Source of the DNA: an uncultured Bacteroidales bacterium
GTDB lineage: Bacteria > Bacteroidota > Bacteroidia > Bacteroidales > Paludibacteraceae
Assembly: GCA_900542355.1 (NCBI GenBank)
Contig: UQNE01000006.1
Span: 1 to 64,000, forward strand
Direction: 5' to 3'
Length of the DNA: 64,000 nt
In this document: in pieces, positions 24,752 to 32,932 of the stretch
Numbering within the stretch: position 1 is the stretch's first letter
Layout: each line of letters begins with the position of its first letter
Position numbers and translations under genes: made by a program
The notes under the pieces: generated by a model
Databases searched by the model: none
Seen by the model: only the letters and a program-made list of their open reading frames with translations
Told to the model about the DNA's origin: nothing

Positions 24752-24841
24752 CTAGGACATCTAGAACACCTAGAGTATCTAGAATATCTAGGACATCTAG
24801 AGCATCTAGAATACTTAGAGTGCCTATAGTATCTAGAATAT
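24752..24841. repeat. 9-bp CTAG minisatellite, ten units
   Basis: Ten exactly 9-bp units run without interruption, of the type CTAGAATAT, CTAGGACAT and CTAGAGCAT, and a partial unit follows to 24848. Eight units carry the CTAG tetranucleotide, which is usually rare in bacterial DNA. The array lies between cdd and the lptG-like start codon and would form part of the lptG leader. Confidence 0.95.
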
Positions 24842-24897
24842 CTTAGAGAGCATCCATCTAAAAAATACCCAAGTAGTAGAGAGCCGACACGCAGTTT

Positions 24898-25380
24898 TTA
24901 CCCATTTAGGTTCTCTGATACAAAAATCAGCGGCAACAAATCGGCTGCACTACTGAATATATAGGTCTCTTCCTCGCCATATAGTATCACTTCCATCGTC
25001 TGTCCGTAGCGATGCTCGGTTTCAATCATCACTTGCCTGCACGCTCCGCAAGGACTACCGGGTTGAGGCGTAAATCGGCCGTTATTGTAGCAGGCTATCG
25101 CCAGTCGTATCACCGGTTGTTCGGGGTATTGCGCTCCCGCAGCAAACAACGCACTACGCTCTGCGCACAACCCGCTCGGATAGGCTGCATTCTCTTGGTT
25201 ACAACCACGCACTATCTCACCATTTCCAAGCAACAATGCGGCCCCCACATGGTAGTTTGAATATGGGCAATAGGCCCGTTGCGTCTGCTCTTTGGCGATG
25301 TTGATAAGTGCTTGCTGCGCACTGCTCAGTTCGTCCCATTGGCAAACCCGCATTGTCGTCTTTATCTCTATCTCTTTCAT
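24898..25380 (-). CDS. cdd: Cytidine deaminase
   Basis: Deaminates cytidine and deoxycytidine to uridine forms for pyrimidine salvage; cytosolic zinc enzyme. The protein is 160 aa. Zinc and catalytic motif CAERSALF has Cys72 and Glu74, and PCGACRQ has Cys111 and Cys114. The substrate-binding block PYSNYHVGAALL (39-50) is also present. A consensus promoter lies upstream at 25515-25546. It is probably the first gene of a transcript continuing into lptG and ribBA. Confidence 0.95.
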   Translation of the reverse strand: MKEIEIKTTMRVCQWDELSSAQQALINIAKEQTQRAYCPYSNYHVGAALLLGNGEIVRGCNQENAAYPSGLCAERSALFAAGAQYPEQPVIRLAIACYNNGRFTPQPGSPCGACRQVMIETEHRYGQTMEVILYGEEETYIFSSAADLLPLIFVSENLNG

Positions 25381-25514
25381 GATACCGAGGTATTTATCGT
25401 CTATTTTTGTTAATCAATCGCCCTTCCCCAATCAGTTGCCTTACAACCAACCGTTCAAGTCGCTGATTACGCACCGCCAGACAAGCAGCCAATGGCTATC
25501 TGACAAACAGCCCG

Positions 25515-25546
25515 CAAAGTTACAAAAAAAATATCACATAAGCAAA
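25515..25546 (-). promoter_or_regulatory. cdd promoter
   Basis: On the minus strand TTTG (25546-25543), 20 bases, then TAACTTTG (25522-25515). It fits the consensus. The leader is about 125 bases. Confidence 0.8.
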
Positions 25547-25818
25547 TCGTCTGCACCACTTTTTTCATCTGCGTATCATTATGTGCTTTTTTGTACCTTT
25601 TTGTACGCCGTCCCAATAAAGTCTTCGTCGAGTGTATTACGGTAAAAACACGGCAACAAGACGGCAACGACACGATAACGAGAGCCGATAACATAAGGTA
25701 ATTACAAAAATCTTGTGCGACGAGGATAGAGATAGTAGAGATTTTATCCGTTCGTCATATGCGGAGGAAAACAAACAAAAAGGAAAAAAGACTTTTGTAT
25801 GCACTTTCTTTATTTTTA

Positions 25819-25850
25819 TTTGTGGGTATCAGAAAAAAGTCTTACCTTTG
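25819..25850 (+). promoter_or_regulatory. Promoter of the S1/P1 nuclease gene
   Basis: TTTG (25819-25822), 20 bases, TACCTTTG (25843-25850): an exact consensus match 20 bases before the ATG at 25871. Confidence 0.85.
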
Positions 25851-25870
25851 CAGCCGTAAATGATTTCCCT

Positions 25871-26656
25871 ATGAAACGCATTTTCTCTTTCGTTACTCTC
25901 AGTGTCCTATTGGTATGCCCCGTAGAGCGTCTATTGGCGTGGGGACAAGAGGGGCATCGTATCATTGCGCAAGTGGCTTACGACAACATGAACTGCCGTG
26001 CACGCAAACAAGTAGATAAGATTCTCGGCAAACACGGTATGATTTATGTAGCCAATTGGCCGGATGAGATAAAAAGCGATACCATCTACCCTACCAGTTT
26101 CGATTGGCACTTCCAAGACCTAAACGGCGGTATGAGCGACTCGGCTGTAGTGGCTGCGTTGACCGACTATCCCAAAGAAGGCGGTAATCTCTTCCGTGCG
26201 ATGGACAGCCTAACGAATGTATTGCGTCAAGACAAGCGCAACCGTGATGCATTGGCATTTATCATCCACTTTATGGGCGACCGTTTCTGCCCGATGCATA
26301 CAGGGCATATCGACGACCTTGGCGGCAACAGAATCAAGGTAAAATGGTTTGGCAAGAACACTAATCTACACGCTATTTGGGACTCACAAATGATAGACGC
26401 TCGCGGCTATACCTACAGCGAATATGCACAGTATCTGCAAGATAAGTTGGGCTATCAGAAAAAAGCCATTCAGCAGATGACGCCTGCCGAGCTGTTGCTA
26501 CACAACTACCACTTGACAGAGGCTATCTATGCGTATCATACCGAATGGGACGGCAATCCGTATCATTATGTGTATCATTTCGCCGACGATATGGAATGGC
26601 AACTCTACGCCTCGGGTATCCGATTGGCTCAACTGCTCAACGAACTATATAAATAA
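25871..26656 (+). CDS. Secreted S1/P1 family zinc nuclease
   Basis: Exported three-zinc nuclease or 3'-nucleotidase. The protein is 261 aa from the ATG at 25871; the open frame runs further back across the promoter. The signal peptide ends at LLA so that Trp24 becomes the new N-terminus, as the family needs, because the terminal amine binds zinc. All nine ligands of the family can be placed: Trp24, His29, Asp65, His80, His133, Asp137, His143, His167 and Asp171. The spacing matches P1 nuclease. It is a single-gene unit with its own promoter and terminator. It probably scavenges phosphate or nucleosides from nucleic acid. Confidence 0.93.
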   Translation: MKRIFSFVTLSVLLVCPVERLLAWGQEGHRIIAQVAYDNMNCRARKQVDKILGKHGMIYVANWPDEIKSDTIYPTSFDWHFQDLNGGMSDSAVVAALTDYPKEGGNLFRAMDSLTNVLRQDKRNRDALAFIIHFMGDRFCPMHTGHIDDLGGNRIKVKWFGKNTNLHAIWDSQMIDARGYTYSEYAQYLQDKLGYQKKAIQQMTPAELLLHNYHLTEAIYAYHTEWDGNPYHYVYHFADDMEWQLYASGIRLAQLLNELYK

Positions 26657-26659
26657 GGT

Positions 26660-26691
26660 ATAGTAGCGACTACAAGCGTGGTCGCTACTAT
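26660..26691 (+). terminator. Terminator-like hairpin after the S1/P1 nuclease
   Basis: ATAGTAGCGAC (26660-26670) pairs perfectly with GTCGCTACTAT (26681-26691). It starts 4 bases after the stop. The T-run is weak (TTGTTTATG). Confidence 0.7.
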
Positions 26692-26821
26692 TGTTTATGC
26701 GCTTAGGTAGATTATTAAGCGTCTGCTAAGACACGCAAAGTATTGTAAATCAGATAATCAAAACTGACCCGAAAGAATCCACGGATTCAATCAACAATCA
26801 TTCAATAAAACAAACAACCTA

Positions 26822-29545
26822 ATGAAAAAACTGTTATCCCTACTCCTCTGCTTGGGGACAAGCGTAGTGCTGATGGCACAGACGCAAAAGGTAACCGGTA
26901 GCGTACAAGATGCGCAGACAGGTGAACCATTGATAGGTGTCTCGGTAGTAGAAACCGGCACTACCAATGGTGTGGTAACCGACATCGACGGCAACTTCAA
27001 ACTGGAAGTGCAGAGCGGTGCCAAGTTGAAACTCTCGTATGTGGGCTATGCTTCGATAGAGGTATCAGCCAAGAAGAATGCGAACATGGGTGTCTTGAAA
27101 ATGGAGCCGGAGGCTGTATCGCTACAAGATGTAACGATTACGGGTCAGATTGCTCAGCAACAGAAGACGCCGGTGGCAGTGAGCCAAGTAACGGCCTTAG
27201 ACATCGAAGAGCGCTTGGGCGGCGGTGAGTTCCCCGAAGTGCTGAAGAACACCCCGGGTGTACACGCCAATGGTCAAGGTGGCGGTTGGGGCGATGCCGA
27301 GATTTGGATGCGCGGTTTCGACAACACCAATGTGGCAACAATGGTGAATGGTGTACCGATGAACGATATGGAAGGCGGTACGGTCTATTGGTCGAACTGG
27401 CAAGGCTTGAGCGATGTAACCTCGGTAATGCAGACGCAACGCGGTATGGGCGCAAGCAAACTGTCGGCTCCTTCGGTGGGCGGTACCATCAACATCGTAA
27501 CCAAGGGTATCGATGCCAAGAAAGGCGGTATGCTCAGTTACGCAATGGGTAACGACGGCTACAACAAAGTGGCATTCTCGGTTTCGACCGGCTTGATGAG
27601 CAACGGTTGGGCTATCACCGTAATGGGTACCAAGACTTGGGGCGACGGCTACATCCAAGGCACCAACTTCTCGGGCTACAGTTATTTTGCGAATATATCG
27701 AAGCGAATTAATGAGAATCACCAGTTGAGCCTCACCGCTTTCGGTGCTCCGCAAGGACACTATCAGCGTCCTTCGGGTTCGAGTGGTGCGCTGACCTTGG
27801 CAGAATGGAACAAGGTAAAACGCTATATGCACGACGGAATGGACTATCGTCGCTACAACCCGAACTACGGCTATGACAATTACGGCAATCAGAAATCGGC
27901 TGCCTACAACCAGTATCACAAGCCGCAAATCTCGTTGAACCATGTTTGGCAAATCGACCATACTTCATCGCTCTCTACCACTGCTTATGTATCTATCGGT
28001 CGTGGTTTCGGCTACACCGCAGAGCCGGGTACGATGTCGTCTTACGACTACAGCGACCTGACCAAGGGTGCAGTGAACGGTATTCTTAGTACCACTTTCC
28101 GCCGTGAGGACGGTACTTTTGACTACGGAGCCGTACAGGCTTTGAATGCTGCCAGCGAGTATGGTTCTGAACTGGTCATCGCTGAGAACCGCAACTACCA
28201 TAACTGGTACGGATTGGTATCTACATACAACAAGAAATTCCTCGAATGCCTTGATTTGACGGCAGGTATTGATATTCGCTACTATGAGGGCATACACACA
28301 GCCGTAATCAGCGACCTGCTCGATGGTGCTTACTTCATGGATAAGACCCGTATAAAATCGGTGCAAGCAGCCAACAACTATCACCGCAATGATGATGCGT
28401 GGGTATATGAGAAATTGGGTATCGGCGATGTTGTTTACCGCGACTATACCGGACACGTAATGCAAGAAGGTGCTTTTGCTTCGTTGGAGTATAGCCAAAA
28501 CAACCTCTCCGCTTTTATTAACGGTTCGTTCTCATACAACCACAACTGGCGTGTTGACCGCTTCTACTACGACGAGGAGCACCAACGCTCGCAGACTATT
28601 GGCTTTGCAGGTGGAACCATCAAGGGCGGTATCAACTACAAGTTCTTGCGCTACAACAACATCTTCCTCAATGCCGGTTTCATCAGCCGTGCGCCGAAGT
28701 TCAATGCAGCCTTTATGTCGTGCAACACCTCGCACGCTATCAACCAAGATGCTAAGAATGAGAAGATTGCATCGGTTGAGATTGGCTACGGTTTCCAAAA
28801 CGAGTATGTTGCACTCAATGTGAATGCTTACTTCACCGAGTGGATGGATAAGACGATGACCAAGAGTGGCAACCTTGCCAACGCAGACCAGACATCGTAT
28901 TACATGAATATGACGGGTGTGAATGCGCAACACATGGGTATCGAGGCGGAGTTGAAAGCCCGCCCGACCAAATGGCTCGAACTGAGCGCAATGCTCTCGC
29001 TCGGCGACTGGAAATGGGACAGCGACAGCGTGAAAGGTTATGCCTACGATGAGCAAGGCAATGCCCTGCGTACCGATGGTACCGTTACCACTCCGGGTGC
29101 AGAAGACCAAGCCAACGCTATCATCAACATGAAAGGTATTCATGTGGGCGGTCAGGCACAGACTACTGCTAACTTGGGCATCCTCTTCAAGCCGTTCAAA
29201 GGTTTCCGCATCGGTGCTGAATACACCCTCTATGCTCGCAACTACTCCTACTACTCCTTCTCGGGCAGCAACCTAACACTGGGCAAGACGATGAACATCG
29301 TAGAGCCTTACAAATGCCCCGTAGGCGGTTCGATGGACTTGCGCGCAAGTTATAGTTTCAACATCGGCAGTGTACGCGCTACTGTAGCCGGCAATGTAAC
29401 CAACCTGCTCAACCAATACTATATTGAGAAAGCATGGAGTGCTAACACCGCTTCGGCTGGTACGGCTGCTAACACCATTGACAACATCTACTTCTTCTAC
29501 AACAAGGGGCGTCAATGGAATATCCGCCTGAAACTCAACTTCTAA
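26822..29545 (+). CDS. TonB-dependent outer membrane receptor
   Basis: Outer-membrane beta-barrel importer driven by TonB. The protein is 907 aa. A signal peptide (1-19) leads to a carboxypeptidase-regulatory-like domain (about 22-100; GSVQDAQTGEPLIGVSV, SYVGYASIEV). The plug follows (about 108-235; VLKNTPGVHANG, IWMRGFDNTNV, VGGTINIVT). The rest forms a barrel of alternating strands ending in Phe (IRLKLNF). It lacks the usual SusC sequence signatures, and its partner gene 21 bases downstream is not a SusD homologue. The substrate is unknown. The pair probably forms one transcription unit. Confidence 0.93.
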   Translation: MKKLLSLLLCLGTSVVLMAQTQKVTGSVQDAQTGEPLIGVSVVETGTTNGVVTDIDGNFKLEVQSGAKLKLSYVGYASIEVSAKKNANMGVLKMEPEAVSLQDVTITGQIAQQQKTPVAVSQVTALDIEERLGGGEFPEVLKNTPGVHANGQGGGWGDAEIWMRGFDNTNVATMVNGVPMNDMEGGTVYWSNWQGLSDVTSVMQTQRGMGASKLSAPSVGGTINIVTKGIDAKKGGMLSYAMGNDGYNKVAFSVSTGLMSNGWAITVMGTKTWGDGYIQGTNFSGYSYFANISKRINENHQLSLTAFGAPQGHYQRPSGSSGALTLAEWNKVKRYMHDGMDYRRYNPNYGYDNYGNQKSAAYNQYHKPQISLNHVWQIDHTSSLSTTAYVSIGRGFGYTAEPGTMSSYDYSDLTKGAVNGILSTTFRREDGTFDYGAVQALNAASEYGSELVIAENRNYHNWYGLVSTYNKKFLECLDLTAGIDIRYYEGIHTAVISDLLDGAYFMDKTRIKSVQAANNYHRNDDAWVYEKLGIGDVVYRDYTGHVMQEGAFASLEYSQNNLSAFINGSFSYNHNWRVDRFYYDEEHQRSQTIGFAGGTIKGGINYKFLRYNNIFLNAGFISRAPKFNAAFMSCNTSHAINQDAKNEKIASVEIGYGFQNEYVALNVNAYFTEWMDKTMTKSGNLANADQTSYYMNMTGVNAQHMGIEAELKARPTKWLELSAMLSLGDWKWDSDSVKGYAYDEQGNALRTDGTVTTPGAEDQANAIINMKGIHVGGQAQTTANLGILFKPFKGFRIGAEYTLYARNYSYYSFSGSNLTLGKTMNIVEPYKCPVGGSMDLRASYSFNIGSVRATVAGNVTNLLNQYYIEKAWSANTASAGTAANTIDNIYFFYNKGRQWNIRLKLNF

Positions 29546-29566
29546 CCTATAAAACAGACTACTGAT

Positions 29567-31453
29567 ATGAAAAATCTGAAATATATTCTTGGTGTTTCGT
29601 TGTCGGCTCTGCTGCTTGCTTCGTGCGAGAACTTCTTCGATGAGAAGCAACTGCACAACAACTACACCATCACCGACACCCGCAGTATGGACTATGTCCT
29701 ATCGGAAGCCGACTACAAGACGATAGGCGAGAACAGCACCAATATCGCTTTGGCACTGAGCCAATGCACCGCAGAAGACTCGTCGGCATACACCGCTTTC
29801 TTGCGTATTGCCAAAGAAAAAGCCTTCAACAAAGTTGCTACTGCCGATACCTACATCCCCGCCTTCTTGGCAGGTCTGTACCCGCAGTTGTCAGACGGTT
29901 CGCTCTTCAATGTAACCTACAACACCAACGAGGGGTTGCCCGAATACATTGCCGAACTGACCGCCAACACCGAGGCATACACGCTGACGGCTGACAACTA
30001 TGCTACGATATGGGAGAAAGAGGACATCGCCTACCTCACCCCGAAGACCGTAGGCAAACTGGCTTCGGTACTGCCCGCCGACAAAGACTCGGGTACGATA
30101 CTGGCGGTTACCTACGAATTTAAGAACTACGAACCGGGCAATACCGGTAGTGGCGCCGAGGAGAAAGGCTTCTATTGGGGTACTCCCGAGAAGCGCGGTT
30201 ACTACTCGCCCTCTGAGGTGGTAGCAGCCTACGCAGCAGGTACACTTGCAGCAGGCGACACTATCCAAGTGGGTGGTATCTTGTCGAGATGGTACTCTAA
30301 ATCATACCCCGCGCAATACAAGAACTTGTCGTACTTCATCAGCGATGGTGAAAACGAGTTTGAGATGTACAACTCGTTCTCTATCGACGGCGATTCGATT
30401 GCGGCATTCGACTTTGTAAGCGAGACCGAAGCAACGGCTACCGATATGTCGGGACGCACCTTCACCAACGGTGATACAATCATCGGTAAGGGTGCTTTCA
30501 CCTACTATGCAAAGAACGATGTCTATGAGTTCCAAAAAGGTTGCTATATCACTTCGCTCCGTCCTGCAAAGAAAGCCGCTCCGGCTCCTCGCAAGGCGCA
30601 GGCACAAGCCGACGGAAGCGTGAGCGTACTCTACCAGTTCAATGGTACAAGTTGGTCGGCTTACCGCCAATCGTCCACTACCCTATCCGTTCTGCCCGCA
30701 GAGGTTTATACCGCAGCAGGCGTAAAAGTAGCAGACAAAGCGTTGGTAATGAGATACTTAAAGGCTGAATATCCTTATGCTGCCATCGATAGCAAATATA
30801 CTGTAGTCTATGCCGTGAAGAATGGCTTTGAGGCAACCGAGTTTATCTTCAATGGTACTGACTTTGTAGAAAATACGGGTATCGTACTTGCCACCTCTAC
30901 TTTCTCGCTAAGCGGCACATGGGGTTCGTCTATCTACTACAAACAAGCCATCTTAGGCGAAGGACAAGGCAAACTGGTGATTCAAGATGTGGACCTCGGC
31001 GGCTTGACTTATGTTTGGAAATACGATGCCAACTATGGTATGAAGGGAACGGCATACGCCAACTCAGAATCGCACGCCGTAGAATCATGGGTAATCACTC
31101 CGCTTATCTCGATGAAGAAATCGGAGAAACCCGTTCTCAATTTCGACCAAGCCATCAACTTTGGTCCGACTGAATTGGAAGAGCGTATGGAAGAGTGCGC
31201 AGTGCTCATCTCTACCGATTATGCAGGCGATGCTACTAAGTGCACATGGGAGGCTATCGAGTATGCTAAAGACGCAGATGGCAACCTACTCTACCCCGAG
31301 AGCAACAGTTGGACTTTCATCAACACAGGCGATATTGACCTGTCGAAGTATGCCGGACAAGAGATATACATCGGTTTCCGCTACAAGACAGCCGAAGGTC
31401 AGACTTGCGCTACTTGGGAGTTTAAGAACCTACTCGTACACGAAGCAAACTAA
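29567..31453 (+). CDS. Surface lipoprotein partner of the TonB receptor
   Basis: Protein of 628 aa with a lipobox LLLASC (Cys20), so it is lipidated and probably surface-exposed. No SusD-type helical repeats are visible. The N-terminal third is helical and acidic. The middle (about 180-330) includes a DUF5689/OB-like region (AGDTIQVGGILSRWYS). The last 190 residues resemble choice-of-anchor J beta-sandwich domains (SHAVESWVITPLISMKKSEK, IGFRYKTAEGQTCATWEFKN). It sits 21 bases after the receptor gene and ends at a strong terminator. It probably captures substrate for the receptor; the ligand is unknown. Confidence 0.85.
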   Translation: MKNLKYILGVSLSALLLASCENFFDEKQLHNNYTITDTRSMDYVLSEADYKTIGENSTNIALALSQCTAEDSSAYTAFLRIAKEKAFNKVATADTYIPAFLAGLYPQLSDGSLFNVTYNTNEGLPEYIAELTANTEAYTLTADNYATIWEKEDIAYLTPKTVGKLASVLPADKDSGTILAVTYEFKNYEPGNTGSGAEEKGFYWGTPEKRGYYSPSEVVAAYAAGTLAAGDTIQVGGILSRWYSKSYPAQYKNLSYFISDGENEFEMYNSFSIDGDSIAAFDFVSETEATATDMSGRTFTNGDTIIGKGAFTYYAKNDVYEFQKGCYITSLRPAKKAAPAPRKAQAQADGSVSVLYQFNGTSWSAYRQSSTTLSVLPAEVYTAAGVKVADKALVMRYLKAEYPYAAIDSKYTVVYAVKNGFEATEFIFNGTDFVENTGIVLATSTFSLSGTWGSSIYYKQAILGEGQGKLVIQDVDLGGLTYVWKYDANYGMKGTAYANSESHAVESWVITPLISMKKSEKPVLNFDQAINFGPTELEERMEECAVLISTDYAGDATKCTWEAIEYAKDADGNLLYPESNSWTFINTGDIDLSKYAGQEIYIGFRYKTAEGQTCATWEFKNLLVHEAN

Positions 31454-31478
31454 TTAAAAGCACTGTCTTTTATCATTC

Positions 31479-31514
31479 AACAGACTGTTCGATTCTCGGA
31501 CAGTCTGTTTTTTT
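31479..31514 (+). terminator. Rho-independent terminator after the TonB/lipoprotein pair
   Basis: AACAGACTGT (31479-31488) pairs with ACAGTCTGTT (31500-31509), extended by two more pairs, and is followed by TTTTT. Confidence 0.9.
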
Positions 31515-31549
31515 ATGTGGTGTTCTCCGCTAATGACGATTAATTAACG

Positions 31550-31617
31550 ATTAAACATATAATTATCATATAATTAGACATATAATTATGCATTATGCAT
31601 TCTTCATTATGCATTGA
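31550..31617. repeat. AT-rich interspersed repeat, copy 5
   Basis: The AAACATATAATTATCATATA block and the TTATGCATTATGCATTCTTC block match copy 3 almost exactly. Confidence 0.8.
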
Positions 31618-31764
31618 TATGGTTCTCCATGCCAGCCATATAAAAGACCTTTAAAACTTTCTTTTGTCCCGAATGGAGAGAATGTAGAGATTGTATTATC
31701 GGAGCAATAGGAATGGTTAGAATTTAGAGAAGACTGCTGCGCAGGATTAGGTTCTCTGTTAATT

Positions 31765-31815
31765 ACGGTTAATTGACCATCAATTATACATTATGCATTC
31801 ATCATTATGCATTGT
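31765..31815. repeat. AT-rich interspersed repeat, copy 6 (short)
   Basis: The ATTATGCATTCATCATTATG block follows TTAATTGACCATCAATTATACA. It is linked, as at copy 5, to a CCATATAAAAG-type block about 30 bases later. Confidence 0.7.
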
Positions 31816-31924
31816 ATGAGTTCGTTAAAAGCCATATAAAAAGCCATTCAAACTTTCTTTAATACCGATTGAGGGCTCATTAAAAACCCACTACTGCCCC
31901 ATTGTCATATCTGATAATAAATTA

Positions 31925-32065
31925 GACATTTTGATAGGAATATGCCAATAAAAACAGCAAAATGCTATTTGACAAATGATACCTTAGATTTCGATTAGGT
32001 CTCGACAAGGTTTCGACAAAATCTCGACAAAGTCGGTTTGACAAAAAGACAACAAAAGCAGGCAT
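31925..32065. repeat. TCGA-unit interspersed repeat, copy C
   Basis: The core at 31983-32040 is CTTAGATTTCGATTAGGTC, TCGACAAGGTT, TCGACAAAATC, TCGACAAAGTCGG. It is preceded by AAAATGCTATTT and followed by TGACAAAAAGACAACAAAAG. It is the best match to copy B read in reverse. Confidence 0.8.
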
Positions 32066-32087
32066 TTGATAGAAATATGGCAAATAT

Positions 32088-32147
32088 GGTGTCCAAAATA
32101 GATTACCCATTTGTTGTGGTGTCCTAAAATAGGTTGACCAAATGGTT
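32088..32147. repeat. 30-bp direct repeat, possible relic of an insertion sequence end
   Basis: GGTGTCCAAAATAGATTACCC at 32088 and GGTGTCCTAAAATAGGTTGACC at 32118 are 30 bp apart. The GGTTGACC-type end recalls some insertion sequence termini, but no transposase is near. Confidence 0.45.
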
Positions 32148-32227
32148 CGGTAAGCCTGCCTGCATCTACAAAAAAGGCCGCTTCGAAAGGCAGCCTCACC
32201 CATCTATTGACAAATTAGGGTTTTTAT

Positions 32228-32395
32228 TTAGGCAGATTTGCTTGACTGTGAAACATCGTTCGTTTCATCGGCAGAAGCATTTTCCTGCGCATTTTGTTGG
32301 TTGTTCCTATGCTTATTGAGCAAACCGATTACACAGAATGGCACAATAAACATCGCCAAGAACACCAATGTAAGGATTATTATTGATGTATCCAT
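32228..32395 (-). CDS. Small membrane protein, 55 aa
   Basis: An open frame from ATG (32395) to TAA (32228) encodes 55 aa. Residues 4-25 form one strong transmembrane segment (IIILTLVFLAMFIVPFCVIG), followed by a short basic patch (NKHRNN) and a polar, Gln/Glu/Ser-rich tail. This is a typical single-span small protein with the tail probably cytosolic. It lies downstream of the Nudix/142-aa gene pair on the same strand. No named family is recognised. The coherent protein-like pattern supports it, but length alone does not prove coding. Confidence 0.6.
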   Translation of the reverse strand: MDTSIIILTLVFLAMFIVPFCVIGLLNKHRNNQQNAQENASADETNDVSQSSKSA

Positions 32396-32503
32396 ATTGT
32401 TAGTCTAAAAAATGTATAAACAACTTGCGGCAAAGCCCCATTGCTTTGCCTTATCCTGTTTTGGGGGACTACAGCACTTGCGTCCCGATACATTCTCGAC
32501 TAT

Positions 32504-32932
32504 TTACCAAAAACTATTGAATGGAAACGATATATCTTCAGTCGGCAGGCCGACAACCAATGCCTCCGCACACGATATATCGTAGTTAAGACGATGTGAA
32601 GAAGCCGTCTCTAGGGCAGCAGAAAGAGCCAAATGGGTGGTACGAGAATGCGAATAGTCGTTGTGATTAACCTGCGAATAGGTTTTATATTGACGGCCAA
32701 ACGCACTATTCGTGGTGGCAGATAAGCCACCCGACAAAGCAAAATCGGAAACAAAGTCGCTCTCCGTGTATGTCCGCTCGGTTTCAGCAGAAACAGTAGC
32801 CTGCGTGGCAAAACGCTCGGCAGATGAGTGGACAGGCGGATAACCCGCTACCCTAAGTACGGCACTTAGGGCGACTACAAGCCATATAAAGTAGCGATGT
32901 TTCAAAGCGGATTTTGTGCGAAGTATTTCCAA
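32504..32932 (-). CDS. Small exported Ser/Thr-rich protein of unknown function
   Basis: Open frame of 142 aa beginning inside the 3' end of the Nudix gene (31-base overlap). Residues 13-30 (YFIWLVVALSAVLRVAGY) form a hydrophobic segment after a basic start, fitting a signal peptide or anchor. The rest is Ser/Thr/Ala-rich with no motif recognised. The overlap suggests translational coupling with the Nudix gene. A chance open frame cannot be excluded. Confidence 0.5.
   Translation of the reverse strand: MEILRTKSALKHRYFIWLVVALSAVLRVAGYPPVHSSAERFATQATVSAETERTYTESDFVSDFALSGGLSATTNSAFGRQYKTYSQVNHNDYSHSRTTHLALSAALETASSHRLNYDISCAEALVVGLPTEDISFPFNSFW

Larger units (their letters stand above)
25381..25870. 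other. Divergent promoter region between cdd and the S1/P1 nuclease gene
   Basis: No gene. It has a minus-strand promoter (25515-25546) and a plus-strand promoter (25819-25850). The middle part (25547-25818) shows nothing recognisable. Confidence 0.65.
31454..32227. other. Long intergenic region densely packed with repeats
   Basis: No gene in 774 bp. It holds the terminator (31479-31514), two AT-rich repeat copies (31550-31617, 31765-31815), two CCATATAAAAG-type blocks (31641-31675, 31841-31872), TCGA-type repeat copy C (31925-32065) and a 30-bp direct repeat (32088-32147). The small open frames here are made of repeat sequence. Confidence 0.7.

Noticed and set aside
24620..24829. Open frame giving a Leu-Glu-His/Tyr tripeptide repeat
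   Set aside because: The pattern is a by-product of the 9-bp minisatellite and the frame starts antisense inside the lptG-like gene. It is kept only as a remark in the minisatellite finding.
31922..32203. 93-aa and 71-aa minus-strand open frames in the 32-kb gap
   Set aside because: They consist of the TCGA-type repeat and the 30-bp direct repeat. A similar frame in copy A (5962-6165) shows they come from repeat sequence.
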